NCBI GenBank assembly: GCA_964596325.1
Contig: CAZQSQ010000004.1
Span: 9,319 to 73,318 of the forward strand
DNA length: 64,000 bases
Direction: 5' to 3'
From: JBAZJI01 sp964596325
Lineage (GTDB): Bacteria > Patescibacteriota > Minisyncoccia > Minisyncoccales > JAGOPM01
Numbering within the stretch: position 1 is the stretch's first letter; each line of letters opens with the position of its first letter. This document shows, in pieces, positions 20,007-28,767 of the stretch. The position numbers and the translations under genes are program-made. Below the pieces are notes generated by a model that worked only from the letters and a program-made list of their open reading frames with translations, had not been told where the DNA came from and searched no databases.

Positions 20007-22235
20007 ATGTTCTACGATAAAGAATACTCAATGGATTTTGCCGGACGCCAATTAAAAGTCCGCACCAATGTAGCGCAACAGGCGCACGGCTCATGCTGGA
20101 TAGAATACGGGGAAACCTCCACGATGGCGGCTTCCACAATGAGCACCAATGAAACTGTCCAAGATTTTTTTCCTCTTACTGTGGAGTATCAGGAAAGATT
20201 TTACGCCGCGGGCAAAATTTTAGGCTCGCGCTTCACCCGCCGCGAGGGCAGGGGAACCAATAAGATGATTTTGACCGGCCGCTTGATAGACCGCATTATC
20301 AGGCCGCTTTTCCCTGAGAGCTTTACCCAAGAGACCCAGGTAATTTTAACCACTCTTTCTTGGGATGCGCAGAATGCTCCGGTTTTCACCGGTGCGTTTT
20401 CTGCTTCTCTTTCTTTAGGAATTTCTAAAATTCCGTGGAATGGTCCGATTGCTTGCGTGCAAGTGGGCAATGTGGAGGGCCAATTTATTTTGAACCCCTC
20501 TTACGAGCAATTAGAAAAATCCAATATTAAGCTGACTTTGGGCGGCTACGAAAAGAATGGCCAGCTTCTTATTAATATGATTGAATGCATCTCTGATGAA
20601 GTTTCTGAAGGGGTGGTAGCAGAAGCCTGCAAATTCGCCAACCCATATTTGAAACAGCTGATTGATTTCCAAAAACAAATAATCACTGATTGCGGGCAGG
20701 AAAAATATATTCCCGCCAATGTTTTCCCGGAAGCGGAAATGGAACAAAAAATCCGCGAATTTTTGGGAGACAAACTTGATTCCACAATGGAATCCTTCGT
20801 GGGCAAGGAGCTGATGGCCAAACTCGAAGAATTAAAAGAGCAAGCTATCGAGGCCATGAAGCAGCAATACCCAGATAAAGACTGTAAAAAACTTTTAACC
20901 AACTGGTTTGAACGCGAGCTAGATTACGCTTTTCATAAATTAGCTTTAGAGAAAGGTAAAAGGGCTGATGGCCGCGCCTTTGACGAATTGCGCCAGCTCA
21001 CTGCCAAAGTGGCGGTTTTACCGCGAGCCCATGGCTCGGGCTTTTTTGCCCGTGGGCAAACCCAAGCGCTTTCTATTTGCACCTTAGGCGCTCCCGGAGA
21101 CCAACAACTTTTAGAGGATATCGACTTTCAAGGCAAGAAGCGTTACATGCACCACTATAACTTCCCGCCATATTGCTCGGGCGAAGTAAAACGCTTGGGC
21201 CCGCCGGGCAGGCGTGAAATCGGCCACGGACAATTAGCGGAAAATGCTTTGATACCCTTAATCCCGGATGTGGACCAATTTCCCTATACTATCCGCGTGG
21301 TGACCGAGATACTTTCTTCTAATGGCTCTACTTCCATGGCCTCGGTTTGTGGCTCTACGCTTTCTTTAATGGATGCGGGCGTGCCGATTAAAAGACCTTG
21401 CGCGGGCATTTCTATCGGCTTAATGCATGGCTCCAAATTAGGGCCAAATTCCACTGACCAAAGATTCAAACTTTTAACTGATATCCAAGGCCCCGAAGAC
21501 CACTATGGAGATATGGACTTCAAAGTTGCCGGCACTTCCGAGGGCATTACCGCCATCCAATTAGATGTAAAGCTTGATGGTTTAACCCAAGAGATAATTG
21601 AAGGGGCTTTAAGCGCAGCTAAGACTGCCAGAACCCAACTTCTTGGTTTAATTACCACCACTATTAGCGAACCTCGCAAAGAACTTTCTCCTTATGCGCC
21701 GGTTATTGTCAATTTCCAGATAAATCCGGAAAAGATTGGCGAAGTTATTGGCCCGAAAGGCAAAACTATTAATGAGATTGTGGCCAAATATGAGGTAACG
21801 GTTGATATTGAAGATGACGGTAAAGTTTTTGTCACCGGTACTGACAGGGCCAAAGCCCAAGCTGCCATTGAAGCCATCAAATCTATTGTTAAAGAATTCC
21901 AAGTAGGAGAAATTATCAAAGGCAAAGTCGTTAATATTATGGACTTTGGCGCCTTTGTGGAGCTCAGCCCTTCTACTGACGGCCTAATACACATCTCCAA
22001 CTTGGCCAACCATCGGGTAGCGAAAGTGACTGATGTGGTTAAAGAAGGTGATATCGTGGATGTAAAAATCATCGGCATCGAAGATAACGGGAAAATAAAA
22101 CTTTCCCTTAAAGATCTTACGCCCGGTGCGCCAGCCGAAGAAAGCGAACCCGCTCGCGAACGCGCCCCAAGGTTTAATCCTCGAGGCAGCTCTCGCGACA
22201 GGGGAGGCGACCGCCGTCACGACCGCAGACGCTAA
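20007..22235 (+). CDS. pnp: Polyribonucleotide nucleotidyltransferase (PNPase)
   Basis: The 742-residue length matches PNPase. Two RNase PH-like halves are joined by an all-helical linker; the second half holds GKRADGRAFDELR, the RGQTQALS loop and the conserved ISIGLMHGS region. A KH domain (IGEVIGPKGKTINEI, about residues 575-590) and an S1 domain (GKVVNIMDFGAFVEL through HISNLANHRV) follow. The tail is Arg/Asp-rich (RGSSRDRGGDRRHDRRR), longer than needed for the S1 fold. PNPase degrades RNA 3' to 5' phosphorolytically, usually in the degradosome. Confidence 0.97.
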   Translation: MFYDKEYSMDFAGRQLKVRTNVAQQAHGSCWIEYGETSTMAASTMSTNETVQDFFPLTVEYQERFYAAGKILGSRFTRREGRGTNKMILTGRLIDRIIRPLFPESFTQETQVILTTLSWDAQNAPVFTGAFSASLSLGISKIPWNGPIACVQVGNVEGQFILNPSYEQLEKSNIKLTLGGYEKNGQLLINMIECISDEVSEGVVAEACKFANPYLKQLIDFQKQIITDCGQEKYIPANVFPEAEMEQKIREFLGDKLDSTMESFVGKELMAKLEELKEQAIEAMKQQYPDKDCKKLLTNWFERELDYAFHKLALEKGKRADGRAFDELRQLTAKVAVLPRAHGSGFFARGQTQALSICTLGAPGDQQLLEDIDFQGKKRYMHHYNFPPYCSGEVKRLGPPGRREIGHGQLAENALIPLIPDVDQFPYTIRVVTEILSSNGSTSMASVCGSTLSLMDAGVPIKRPCAGISIGLMHGSKLGPNSTDQRFKLLTDIQGPEDHYGDMDFKVAGTSEGITAIQLDVKLDGLTQEIIEGALSAAKTARTQLLGLITTTISEPRKELSPYAPVIVNFQINPEKIGEVIGPKGKTINEIVAKYEVTVDIEDDGKVFVTGTDRAKAQAAIEAIKSIVKEFQVGEIIKGKVVNIMDFGAFVELSPSTDGLIHISNLANHRVAKVTDVVKEGDIVDVKIIGIEDNGKIKLSLKDLTPGAPAEESEPARERAPRFNPRGSSRDRGGDRRHDRRR

Positions 22236-22252
22236 ATTGAAAACAAGTAGAA

Positions 22253-22291
22253 AAAAGCCCCCATACCAATAATATTGATATGGGGGCTTTT
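22253..22291 (+). terminator. Terminator of pnp
   Basis: AAAAGCCCCCATA pairs with TATGGGGGCTTTT, an almost symmetrical stem. Confidence 0.8.
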
Positions 22292-22352
22292 CCACTGATA
22301 TTAATTCCCAAACCTTGCGCAATTTGTTAAAATATTGTTGACGTTAAAAACC

Positions 22353-24551
22353 ATGGCGCAACAATTACGCGGCCAAGATTTTATTGTAGATACGCAGGGG
22401 CCCCAAATTAATCCCAATAATATCCGGACAATGAAAAAGGACATCGCATTGTCCAAAGGTTTGGTGCAGCCGCAAAAAGAATTTGTTGCTCCAGAGCCGC
22501 TGCCTCAAAGGCAGCCACAACAAGCTCCCCCCAAAACAATTTCCGCTACCGCGCCCCAAAGCGAACCGCCAAAGCAAAGCGCTCCAGCGCCAGCCCAACC
22601 AGCTTCTCCCGGAGAATTCAAAATTATTACCGGAGGTTCCTCTATTAAAACCTCAGCTAAACAAACGCCCGCCACACAACCTCTAGAACAACCGCTCAAG
22701 CCCAGCAAACCCGTAAAATTAAAAGAGGGCGATGTTGTCATTTTGGAAGCTTGGGAAGTCGGAGCCGGTTCAGGAGCTATAAGTAATTATGGCCAATCCG
22801 GTTCGCCTGAAATCCCTTCAGCCGGCCAAAATGGTAATGGAAAAAATGGGGAAATGAAAACCCTTAAGGTCAATTTGGGCCTTAAAGAAAATAAGCCAGC
22901 CCAAAATGGGGCAGTTGCGACAAGCCCCATTACTCCCAATCAGAACCAAAACCGAGCCCCGATAAATCCTAGCCCTCAACCCCCAGTCCAAATCCCCGTT
23001 ACCCCTAAACCTGAACCCAAACCCTTAAGCGTCCCGATAAGCAAACCAGAGATTAGCCAAGCGCAAACACCTCCCAAGCAAATCATCCCCGCACCCAAGC
23101 CCGAAGAGCAGCTCCAAAAGGCGAAAGAAAAAGAAGAGTTCGAAAAGAAAGAACAAATTTTCGGTTTTAATCCCGAAGTCCAGCTAATGATAAAAAAGGG
23201 TGCGGCACCAGTTAAGCCCGTTGAGAAAAAAACTATCCCCCAGCCGGTAACCAAGCAAGCGGCCCCGCCTTTAATGGCCCAGATTCCTCCGGACATGATT
23301 CCGCCTCCGCCGCCAAGCATGGCCGCCTCTAAAATGGCCAGCGCCTCCCAAGACGAGGCAAGCTTAAAGCTGCCGACACCCAAAGAAGGGGATAGACCTT
23401 CGCATTTAGAAGAATACGAACCGCAAGAATTGCCCGGCTATGAATGGATTGAGCCGGTTGATGTGCCCGGACGCAAAAAAACACCGCCACCTAAAGACAA
23501 ATTCACGCAAGAAATAGAAAAAGTTATCAAGGCGGGCAAACAAGCTTTTGCCCAGCCAACGCCGGAAAGGCCACATCCAAAACCGTCAGCGCAAAGCGCT
23601 CAAGCCTTGCCAAGCAAACCTCAAGCTACTCCTGAACCGGAAAAACCCAAGGATGCCAGAACGCAGCTTCGGGAAACTTTGGCGGAAATTCATAAACAAA
23701 AATCCGTACTTTCGACCGAGAAAGACGCCATCTTAAAAAATATTGATCTGCAGGCTAAAGAAATCAGAAATTCCACCCAAGCCCTCCAAAGCGGCCTCAC
23801 GGAACTTTTGCGTAAAAAAGAAAATTTGGAGAACACAATTTTGGCCGATGCAATGGCACACGAATCCCAAGTTGAAGAAAAATTGCGCCAAATAATAGCC
23901 AGTCAGCGGGCGGCCAAGGGCCTACTCCAAGAAGAAGAATTGGAACGCCAAAGGGAAGAAAAGGAAACCGAACGAAAAATGGCAGAAAAAACCCGCTGGG
24001 ATATTGAAGACAAAATCCTTAAGCTCATAGACCAAATGGAGGCTAATAAGCTCCAATACCAAGCGATGCTCGCCCAAGAGGAGAGGCTGCATGAGAAAAA
24101 ACTGGACATGCTCCATCGCGAAGAGACAATCGATCTGGAGGAACAAAAAATAAATTGCGAATTAGAACTCTTAGACATTGATAGTAAGCAAAAAGATCTC
24201 TCCTCGCAATATTCCGCGCTTTTACCTGCTAAAAATATCATCAATAAATCCCTCCACGAGCTTTCCGATGAAAAGCTGGCTATTGACCAAGAGCTAGTTT
24301 CCTTGGAGAGTAAAGAGAAGGAAGTTGAGGGGGCTGACAGGCGCAAGACCGAAGAAGCTCGCCAGAATATTGAAAATAAACGGCGGTCAGCAGCCCAAGC
24401 TTATTTGCAAAAAGTAAAAGAAAAGGACAAAATAGAACAAGAGTTAACTGCGGTTACAAAGTCAGTGCAAGAATTCTCAAGCAAGGAACAAAAACTCAAA
24501 GATAAAATCATTTCTCTTGAAAGACAAATAAAATCAAAGAGGAAAAAATAA
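22353..24551 (+). CDS. Pro-rich linker and coiled-coil protein, unknown
   Basis: ATG 22353 is preferred over an upstream TTG (22335). About residues 1-430 are low-complexity and rich in Pro, Gln, Ala and Lys, with repeats of PKPEP and PPKQ type, and are probably disordered. Residues from about 450 to the end are a long Glu/Lys-rich coiled coil interrupted by short breaks. There is no signal peptide or TM helix, so it should be cytoplasmic. I recognise no family; the layout recalls scaffold or filament-like proteins. It is followed nine bases later by a DksA-type zinc protein gene, with which it may be cotranscribed. Confidence 0.65.
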   Translation: MAQQLRGQDFIVDTQGPQINPNNIRTMKKDIALSKGLVQPQKEFVAPEPLPQRQPQQAPPKTISATAPQSEPPKQSAPAPAQPASPGEFKIITGGSSIKTSAKQTPATQPLEQPLKPSKPVKLKEGDVVILEAWEVGAGSGAISNYGQSGSPEIPSAGQNGNGKNGEMKTLKVNLGLKENKPAQNGAVATSPITPNQNQNRAPINPSPQPPVQIPVTPKPEPKPLSVPISKPEISQAQTPPKQIIPAPKPEEQLQKAKEKEEFEKKEQIFGFNPEVQLMIKKGAAPVKPVEKKTIPQPVTKQAAPPLMAQIPPDMIPPPPPSMAASKMASASQDEASLKLPTPKEGDRPSHLEEYEPQELPGYEWIEPVDVPGRKKTPPPKDKFTQEIEKVIKAGKQAFAQPTPERPHPKPSAQSAQALPSKPQATPEPEKPKDARTQLRETLAEIHKQKSVLSTEKDAILKNIDLQAKEIRNSTQALQSGLTELLRKKENLENTILADAMAHESQVEEKLRQIIASQRAAKGLLQEEELERQREEKETERKMAEKTRWDIEDKILKLIDQMEANKLQYQAMLAQEERLHEKKLDMLHREETIDLEEQKINCELELLDIDSKQKDLSSQYSALLPAKNIINKSLHELSDEKLAIDQELVSLESKEKEVEGADRRKTEEARQNIENKRRSAAQAYLQKVKEKDKIEQELTAVTKSVQEFSSKEQKLKDKIISLERQIKSKRKK

Positions 24552-24560
24552 CAGAAAATT

Positions 24561-24953
24561 ATGGACAGTGAATTTTTAGCCAAACAAAAAGAAGCGCTCT
24601 TGGCGGAAAAAAAATCCTTAGAAAAGGAATTAGGAACATTTGCCCAGCCCGACGAAAAAATTAAAGGCGACTGGGACACCAAATTCCCGGAAATGTCCGG
24701 AGGCGAGGCGGGGAATGCGGGCGAGGGGAGCCTTGATACCGAAGCCGATGAGGTGGAGGTTTATGAGGCTGATCTTTCCGTGGAGCACACTCTGGAAGAC
24801 CGACTGGCCGAAACCAACAAAGCTTTGGCAAGAATGGAAAAGGGCGAGTATGGGAAATGCACTTCTTGTGGAGCACAAATCCCTAAAGAAAGACTAGAAA
24901 TAAAACCTGAGGCCGAGCTTTGTATGAAATGCGAGGCCAAGGAAATTCACTAA
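24561..24953 (+). CDS. DksA/TraR-type C4 zinc finger protein
   Basis: A 130-residue protein with an N-terminal helical hairpin (about residues 1-35), an acidic middle, and a C-terminal zinc finger in which CTSC and CMKC are separated by 17 residues, the DksA/TraR signature, preceded by the usual RMEKGEYGKC. Such proteins insert the hairpin into the RNA polymerase secondary channel to tune initiation, often with ppGpp. It sits between the coiled-coil gene and the comM-like gene with gaps of nine bases, indicating an operon. Confidence 0.85.
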   Translation: MDSEFLAKQKEALLAEKKSLEKELGTFAQPDEKIKGDWDTKFPEMSGGEAGNAGEGSLDTEADEVEVYEADLSVEHTLEDRLAETNKALARMEKGEYGKCTSCGAQIPKERLEIKPEAELCMKCEAKEIH

Positions 24954-24962
24954 TAGGTAATT

Positions 24963-26507
24963 ATGGCTGTCAAAATCTTTTCAGCGGCAATTGTAGGTTT
25001 TGGCGGACGCATTATTGAAATTGAAGTGGAGGCCACACACGGCCTCCGCTCTTTTGATATTGTCGGCCTGCCGGATAAATCCGTGCAAGAATCCAAAGAC
25101 CGCACGTGCGCGGCCATAAAAAGCTCAGGCTTTTCTCCGGCTTTTGCCCAGGCCAAAAAAGTTCTGGTCAATTTAGCACCGGCCGATCTGAAAAAGGAAG
25201 GAAGCTTTTACGATCTGCCCATCGCCTTGGGTTATTTGCTAAAAACTGAACAAATAAAATTTGATCCGCGGGGGAAAATTTTCATCGGTGAGCTTTCGCT
25301 TAATGGCGAGCTCAAACCGGCGCGGGGAGTTTTGGCTCTTTGTTTAGCTATCAGGGAAAATAAGGAGATTGCCAATATTATTGTGCCACAGGCCAATGCC
25401 CAAGAATGCGCCCTGGCCTTTTTGGATGCACCGCAAAAAATCAATATCATCCCGGTTAATAGCCTTAAACAAACCATAAACTGGCTGCAAGGCAAAGAAA
25501 AGATCGAAAATTACCAAATAGACAAAGAAATATTTTTAGGGGAGATTAATGACAAGGAGGGTATAGATATCGGCTGGATAAAAGGGCAAGAAACCGCCAA
25601 ACGCGCCTTGGAAATTTGTGCCTCCGGCGGACATAATCTTTTAATGGTTGGCCCGCCAGGTGGAGGCAAAAGCCTTTTGGCCAAAGCTTTGCCCTCGATT
25701 ATGCCGCCGCTGGCTATAAATGAAATGGTAGAAGTAACAAAAATTTATAGTTTGGCGGGATTGCTAACTCCAGAAAAACCATTCATGGGCAGCCGGCCCT
25801 TCCGCTCACCTCACCATACTGCCAGCCCTTCCGCGATTGTGGGTGGGGCTGGGACGGCCAATCCGGGTGAAATTACTTTAGCTCACCGGGGCGTCTTATT
25901 TTTAGATGAATTTCCCGAATTCCACCGCGATGTTTTAGAATCTTTAAGGCAACCGATGGAAGATGGAACCATCACCATTTCGCGTGCCAAGCAGCGCGCC
26001 ACTTTTCCTTGCCGCTTTACGCTCTTGGCCGCAGCCAATCCCACGCCTGGGGGATATTTTGAAAATGACGATGGACCGAACTACACCTCGGGGCAATTAG
26101 CTAAATACAAGCGCAAACTTTCCGGCCCCATTGTGGATCGTATTGATTTGTATGTGGAATTGCCTCAAGTAAAATACGATAACCTTATTGACCAGTCGCG
26201 CCAAGCCCAAAGCGAAAAAATAAAATTAAAAGTGTTGGAGGCCAGAAAAATCCAAGGGGCCAGATTTGCCGGGCAGGGGATTCTGCTCAATAGCGAAATG
26301 CAGGTGCCGCAAATTGAAAAATATTGCCAGTTAGATACAGCGTCCCATAATCTGGCCAGAAAATTTGTCGATTCGGGCGCGCTCTCGGCCCGCGGCTATC
26401 ACCGAGTTTTGAAAGTTGCCCGCACTATTGCCGATTTGGCAGGTGAACCCGATATCAAACAAGAGCATTTAAGCGAAGCTCTGATGTTCAGACAAAAGAA
26501 TAATTAA
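24963..26507 (+). CDS. comM: YifB/ComM-family AAA+ ATPase (Mg-chelatase-like)
   Basis: The 514-residue length is typical. The N-terminal ChlI-like domain (VEATHGLRSFDIVGLPD, residues 18-35) precedes the AAA+ core with Walker A GPPGGGKSLLAKA, the RPFRSPHHTASPSAIVGG segment, Walker B VLFLDEFPEF, and the C-terminal helical domain with SARGYHRVLKVARTIADL. Family members are hexameric helicases that help branch migration during natural transformation. Where other family members often have NPCPCG this one has NPTPGG. It fits the idea of DNA uptake together with the PilB-like and T4SS-like genes in this window. Confidence 0.92.
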   Translation: MAVKIFSAAIVGFGGRIIEIEVEATHGLRSFDIVGLPDKSVQESKDRTCAAIKSSGFSPAFAQAKKVLVNLAPADLKKEGSFYDLPIALGYLLKTEQIKFDPRGKIFIGELSLNGELKPARGVLALCLAIRENKEIANIIVPQANAQECALAFLDAPQKINIIPVNSLKQTINWLQGKEKIENYQIDKEIFLGEINDKEGIDIGWIKGQETAKRALEICASGGHNLLMVGPPGGGKSLLAKALPSIMPPLAINEMVEVTKIYSLAGLLTPEKPFMGSRPFRSPHHTASPSAIVGGAGTANPGEITLAHRGVLFLDEFPEFHRDVLESLRQPMEDGTITISRAKQRATFPCRFTLLAAANPTPGGYFENDDGPNYTSGQLAKYKRKLSGPIVDRIDLYVELPQVKYDNLIDQSRQAQSEKIKLKVLEARKIQGARFAGQGILLNSEMQVPQIEKYCQLDTASHNLARKFVDSGALSARGYHRVLKVARTIADLAGEPDIKQEHLSEALMFRQKNN

Positions 26508-26510
26508 CCA

Positions 26511-26541
26511 AAAACCTCCCCAATTCGGGGAGGTTTTATAT
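26511..26541. terminator. Bidirectional terminator between comM and the LysM-M23 gene
   Basis: AACCTCCCC pairs with GGGGAGGTT, with A-rich and T-rich flanks that serve both strands. Confidence 0.85.
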
Positions 26542-26547
26542 TTTTGA

Positions 26548-27651
26548 TTATCGAAGCGGATTGCGCGGGGCGGCTCCGGAAATGCTGCCAACCTCAAAGT
26601 GCACATGGCAGCCCGTGACACCTATAGTCCTGCCCGTGTTGCCGATCAAGCCAATAGTTTGACCGGTGACCACATCTTCGCCCTCTTTAACGTTTATTCT
26701 CCCCATATGGGCATAAAGGGTGGTTAAACCTGAAGGATGTTGGATTTTAACATAGCTTCCAAATCCGCCGTTATATCCGGAAGTCCGAACTTTCAGAACT
26801 TTTCCGCTAGCCGCAGCAAAAATCTGCTGACCGCAAGAGCCCATACCCGGCGCCAAGTCAACTGCATTGCGGAAGTGCAAGCCTTGCGTTTTTTTACAAA
26901 CTCCTCCTACGCGCGGAATCGGGCAGATAAAATAACTATCAGGCACAATATTATCCGCATATTGGCCTTGGGCAGAATAAGTCGGAGCTTTAGAGGGCAT
27001 CTTCGCATTGGGCAAAATCAAAATATCCCCCGGATAGAGCTTTTCGCTATCCAATTCATTAAAGGCAATGATATTATCCTTTCCTGACTGGTAAGTTTTG
27101 GCGATTTTATCCAAAGAGTCGCCATTTTGAACCGTATAAACCAAACCATCAACCGGCAAAATTATCAAAGACATTCCTTCCTTGACGGCACTCTTAGAGC
27201 TTAAATCATTAGCCCAATAAATGGTTTGCGGCTTAATACCGTATTTATCAGCGATAGACTGGAAGGTGTCGCCCTTTTGCACAATATATTCCACAATTTC
27301 CTTACCGGTAATGCTTTGGGCTTCCGGCCTCTGCTCCTGGTAGTCATCTTCAATATTGGCAAAAGTTCTTATTCTGGCGTTTTCTGGAGAGCAAACCGGC
27401 GCCAAACTGTTGCCTTGGATAATGTTCTGGTCATAAACAGCCGCATCTTCGTTGCGCTGGGTGAGGTAAGGGGTCTGGCAATCCGCGATGTTTTCCGCCT
27501 TCACGGCAAAACGGGTGGCATCCGAAGTATTGTCGGGCAGTAAAAGCAAGCCAGTGGTTATGGCCAATAGTATAGTTCCGATGCTAAAATAAGCTTTTTT
27601 ATGCACCCCCTGAAGAAAAAATTCCTTCTTTAAGTGTCGAAATCTGGACAA
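26548..27651 (-). CDS. LysM and M23 peptidase protein (cell wall endopeptidase)
   Basis: A 367-residue exported protein. The N-terminal TM or signal segment (AYFSIGTILLAITTGLLLL, about residues 19-38) is followed by two LysM domains (VQKGDTFQSIADKYGI and VQNGDSLDKIAKTY) and a C-terminal M23/LytM peptidase domain with a His-Asp pair (HFRNAVD), YAHMGR and the HVHFEV zinc motif. It should bind peptidoglycan and cut peptide cross-links. The TTG start at 27651 follows a good promoter but no strong SD; the exact start is uncertain. Confidence 0.88.
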   Translation of the reverse strand: MSRFRHLKKEFFLQGVHKKAYFSIGTILLAITTGLLLLPDNTSDATRFAVKAENIADCQTPYLTQRNEDAAVYDQNIIQGNSLAPVCSPENARIRTFANIEDDYQEQRPEAQSITGKEIVEYIVQKGDTFQSIADKYGIKPQTIYWANDLSSKSAVKEGMSLIILPVDGLVYTVQNGDSLDKIAKTYQSGKDNIIAFNELDSEKLYPGDILILPNAKMPSKAPTYSAQGQYADNIVPDSYFICPIPRVGGVCKKTQGLHFRNAVDLAPGMGSCGQQIFAAASGKVLKVRTSGYNGGFGSYVKIQHPSGLTTLYAHMGRINVKEGEDVVTGQTIGLIGNTGRTIGVTGCHVHFEVGSISGAAPRNPLR

Positions 27652-27721
27652 AATAGGATTTCCAGCCCTTCTTAAGCCCTGAGTAGGCCTTCCAAGAGCC
27701 GGTTTTTTTAGGCTATTTATG

Positions 27722-27750
27722 ATTATGGCACCCCTTCAGGGACCGGTCAA
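27722..27750 (-). promoter_or_regulatory. Promoter of the LysM-M23 gene
   Basis: On the minus strand TTGACC (27750-27745), a 17-bp spacer and CATAAT (27727-27722). I see nothing else in the 243-bp gap up to rsmA except the latter's -10 box. Confidence 0.65.
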
Positions 27751-27894
27751 GGCATTTTGGGGCTTATTTATTTTACGGCCATAAAACAAAAACGACCTTA
27801 AAAATTGCCATTTTAGGTGAAATTTTACACATTTTATCCACAAGCCAATAAAAACTAGTGATTTTGCCGGGCTTTTTGCTATACTGCCTGTATT

Positions 27895-28722
27895 ATGGAA
27901 TATGACTTATTCGATCCAAACCAGATAGAACTGCTGCTCTCCAGCCATGGGTTAAAACCGGCCAAAAAATTCGGACAAAATTTTATTATGGACCCAGAGG
28001 CTGTTGGGGCCATTATTGCCAGCGCACAAATAACAAAAAAAGATACGGTTTTAGAAATCGGCCCTGGCCTGGGAACCCTAACAGGGGCACTTTGCAAAAC
28101 GGCCAAAAATGTCCTAGCTATTGAAAAAGACCCCAATATGGTGGGCATTCTGAGAAAAACCTGCGCCAAATTCAAAAATTTACAAATTGTCCAAGCTGAC
28201 GCCCTAAAATTTGATTGGACGACAATTAAGCCTCCGTATAAAATCGCCTCTAATCTGCCTTATAACGTCGCTTCTCACTTAATCCGCCAAATCCTAGAAA
28301 GCCAAAACCGGCCGCAACTAATGGCCCTAATGGTTCAGAAAGAAGTAGGGGAGAGAATTGTCGCCCAAGCCCCGGATGCAAACATTTTGGGCCTTTCGGT
28401 CCAAATATACGCAAATGCCTCTTTGGAACTCATCGTGCCCAGCACTGCCTTCTATCCCGAACCTAAAGTAGACAGCGCCATTGTCAGGATAGAACCAAAA
28501 AATGACGCACCGAACGCTCAAAAAACTGCCGATATTTTCCGTTTGATAAAAATTGGCTTTTCCAGTCCCAGAAAAAAACTCTCCAATAATCTCAGCACTG
28601 GCCTCAACAGGCCCAAAAATGAAATTGAAGCCCTGATGGCCAAAGAAAATATCGATCTTTTGAGCCGCCCGGAAAACCTTTCTTTGCATGACTGGGAAGT
28701 GTTAATAAAACATTTGGGATAA
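27895..28722 (+). CDS. rsmA: 16S rRNA dimethyladenosine transferase RsmA/KsgA
   Basis: This enzyme dimethylates two adjacent adenines in helix 45 of 16S rRNA using SAM. The N-terminus has the typical PAKKFGQNFIMDP, motif I is LEIGPGLGTLTGAL, the ADALKF acidic motif follows, and the catalytic NLPYNVASHLI is at about residues 119-129. The length (275) is normal. A TATACT box (27880-27885) ends nine bases before ATG, so the mRNA is probably leaderless. Confidence 0.96.
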   Translation: MEYDLFDPNQIELLLSSHGLKPAKKFGQNFIMDPEAVGAIIASAQITKKDTVLEIGPGLGTLTGALCKTAKNVLAIEKDPNMVGILRKTCAKFKNLQIVQADALKFDWTTIKPPYKIASNLPYNVASHLIRQILESQNRPQLMALMVQKEVGERIVAQAPDANILGLSVQIYANASLELIVPSTAFYPEPKVDSAIVRIEPKNDAPNAQKTADIFRLIKIGFSSPRKKLSNNLSTGLNRPKNEIEALMAKENIDLLSRPENLSLHDWEVLIKHLG

Positions 28723-28767
28723 GCCTTGCGCGCGTGGTAAAATAGTCGTGTAACAACAAATACGCGC

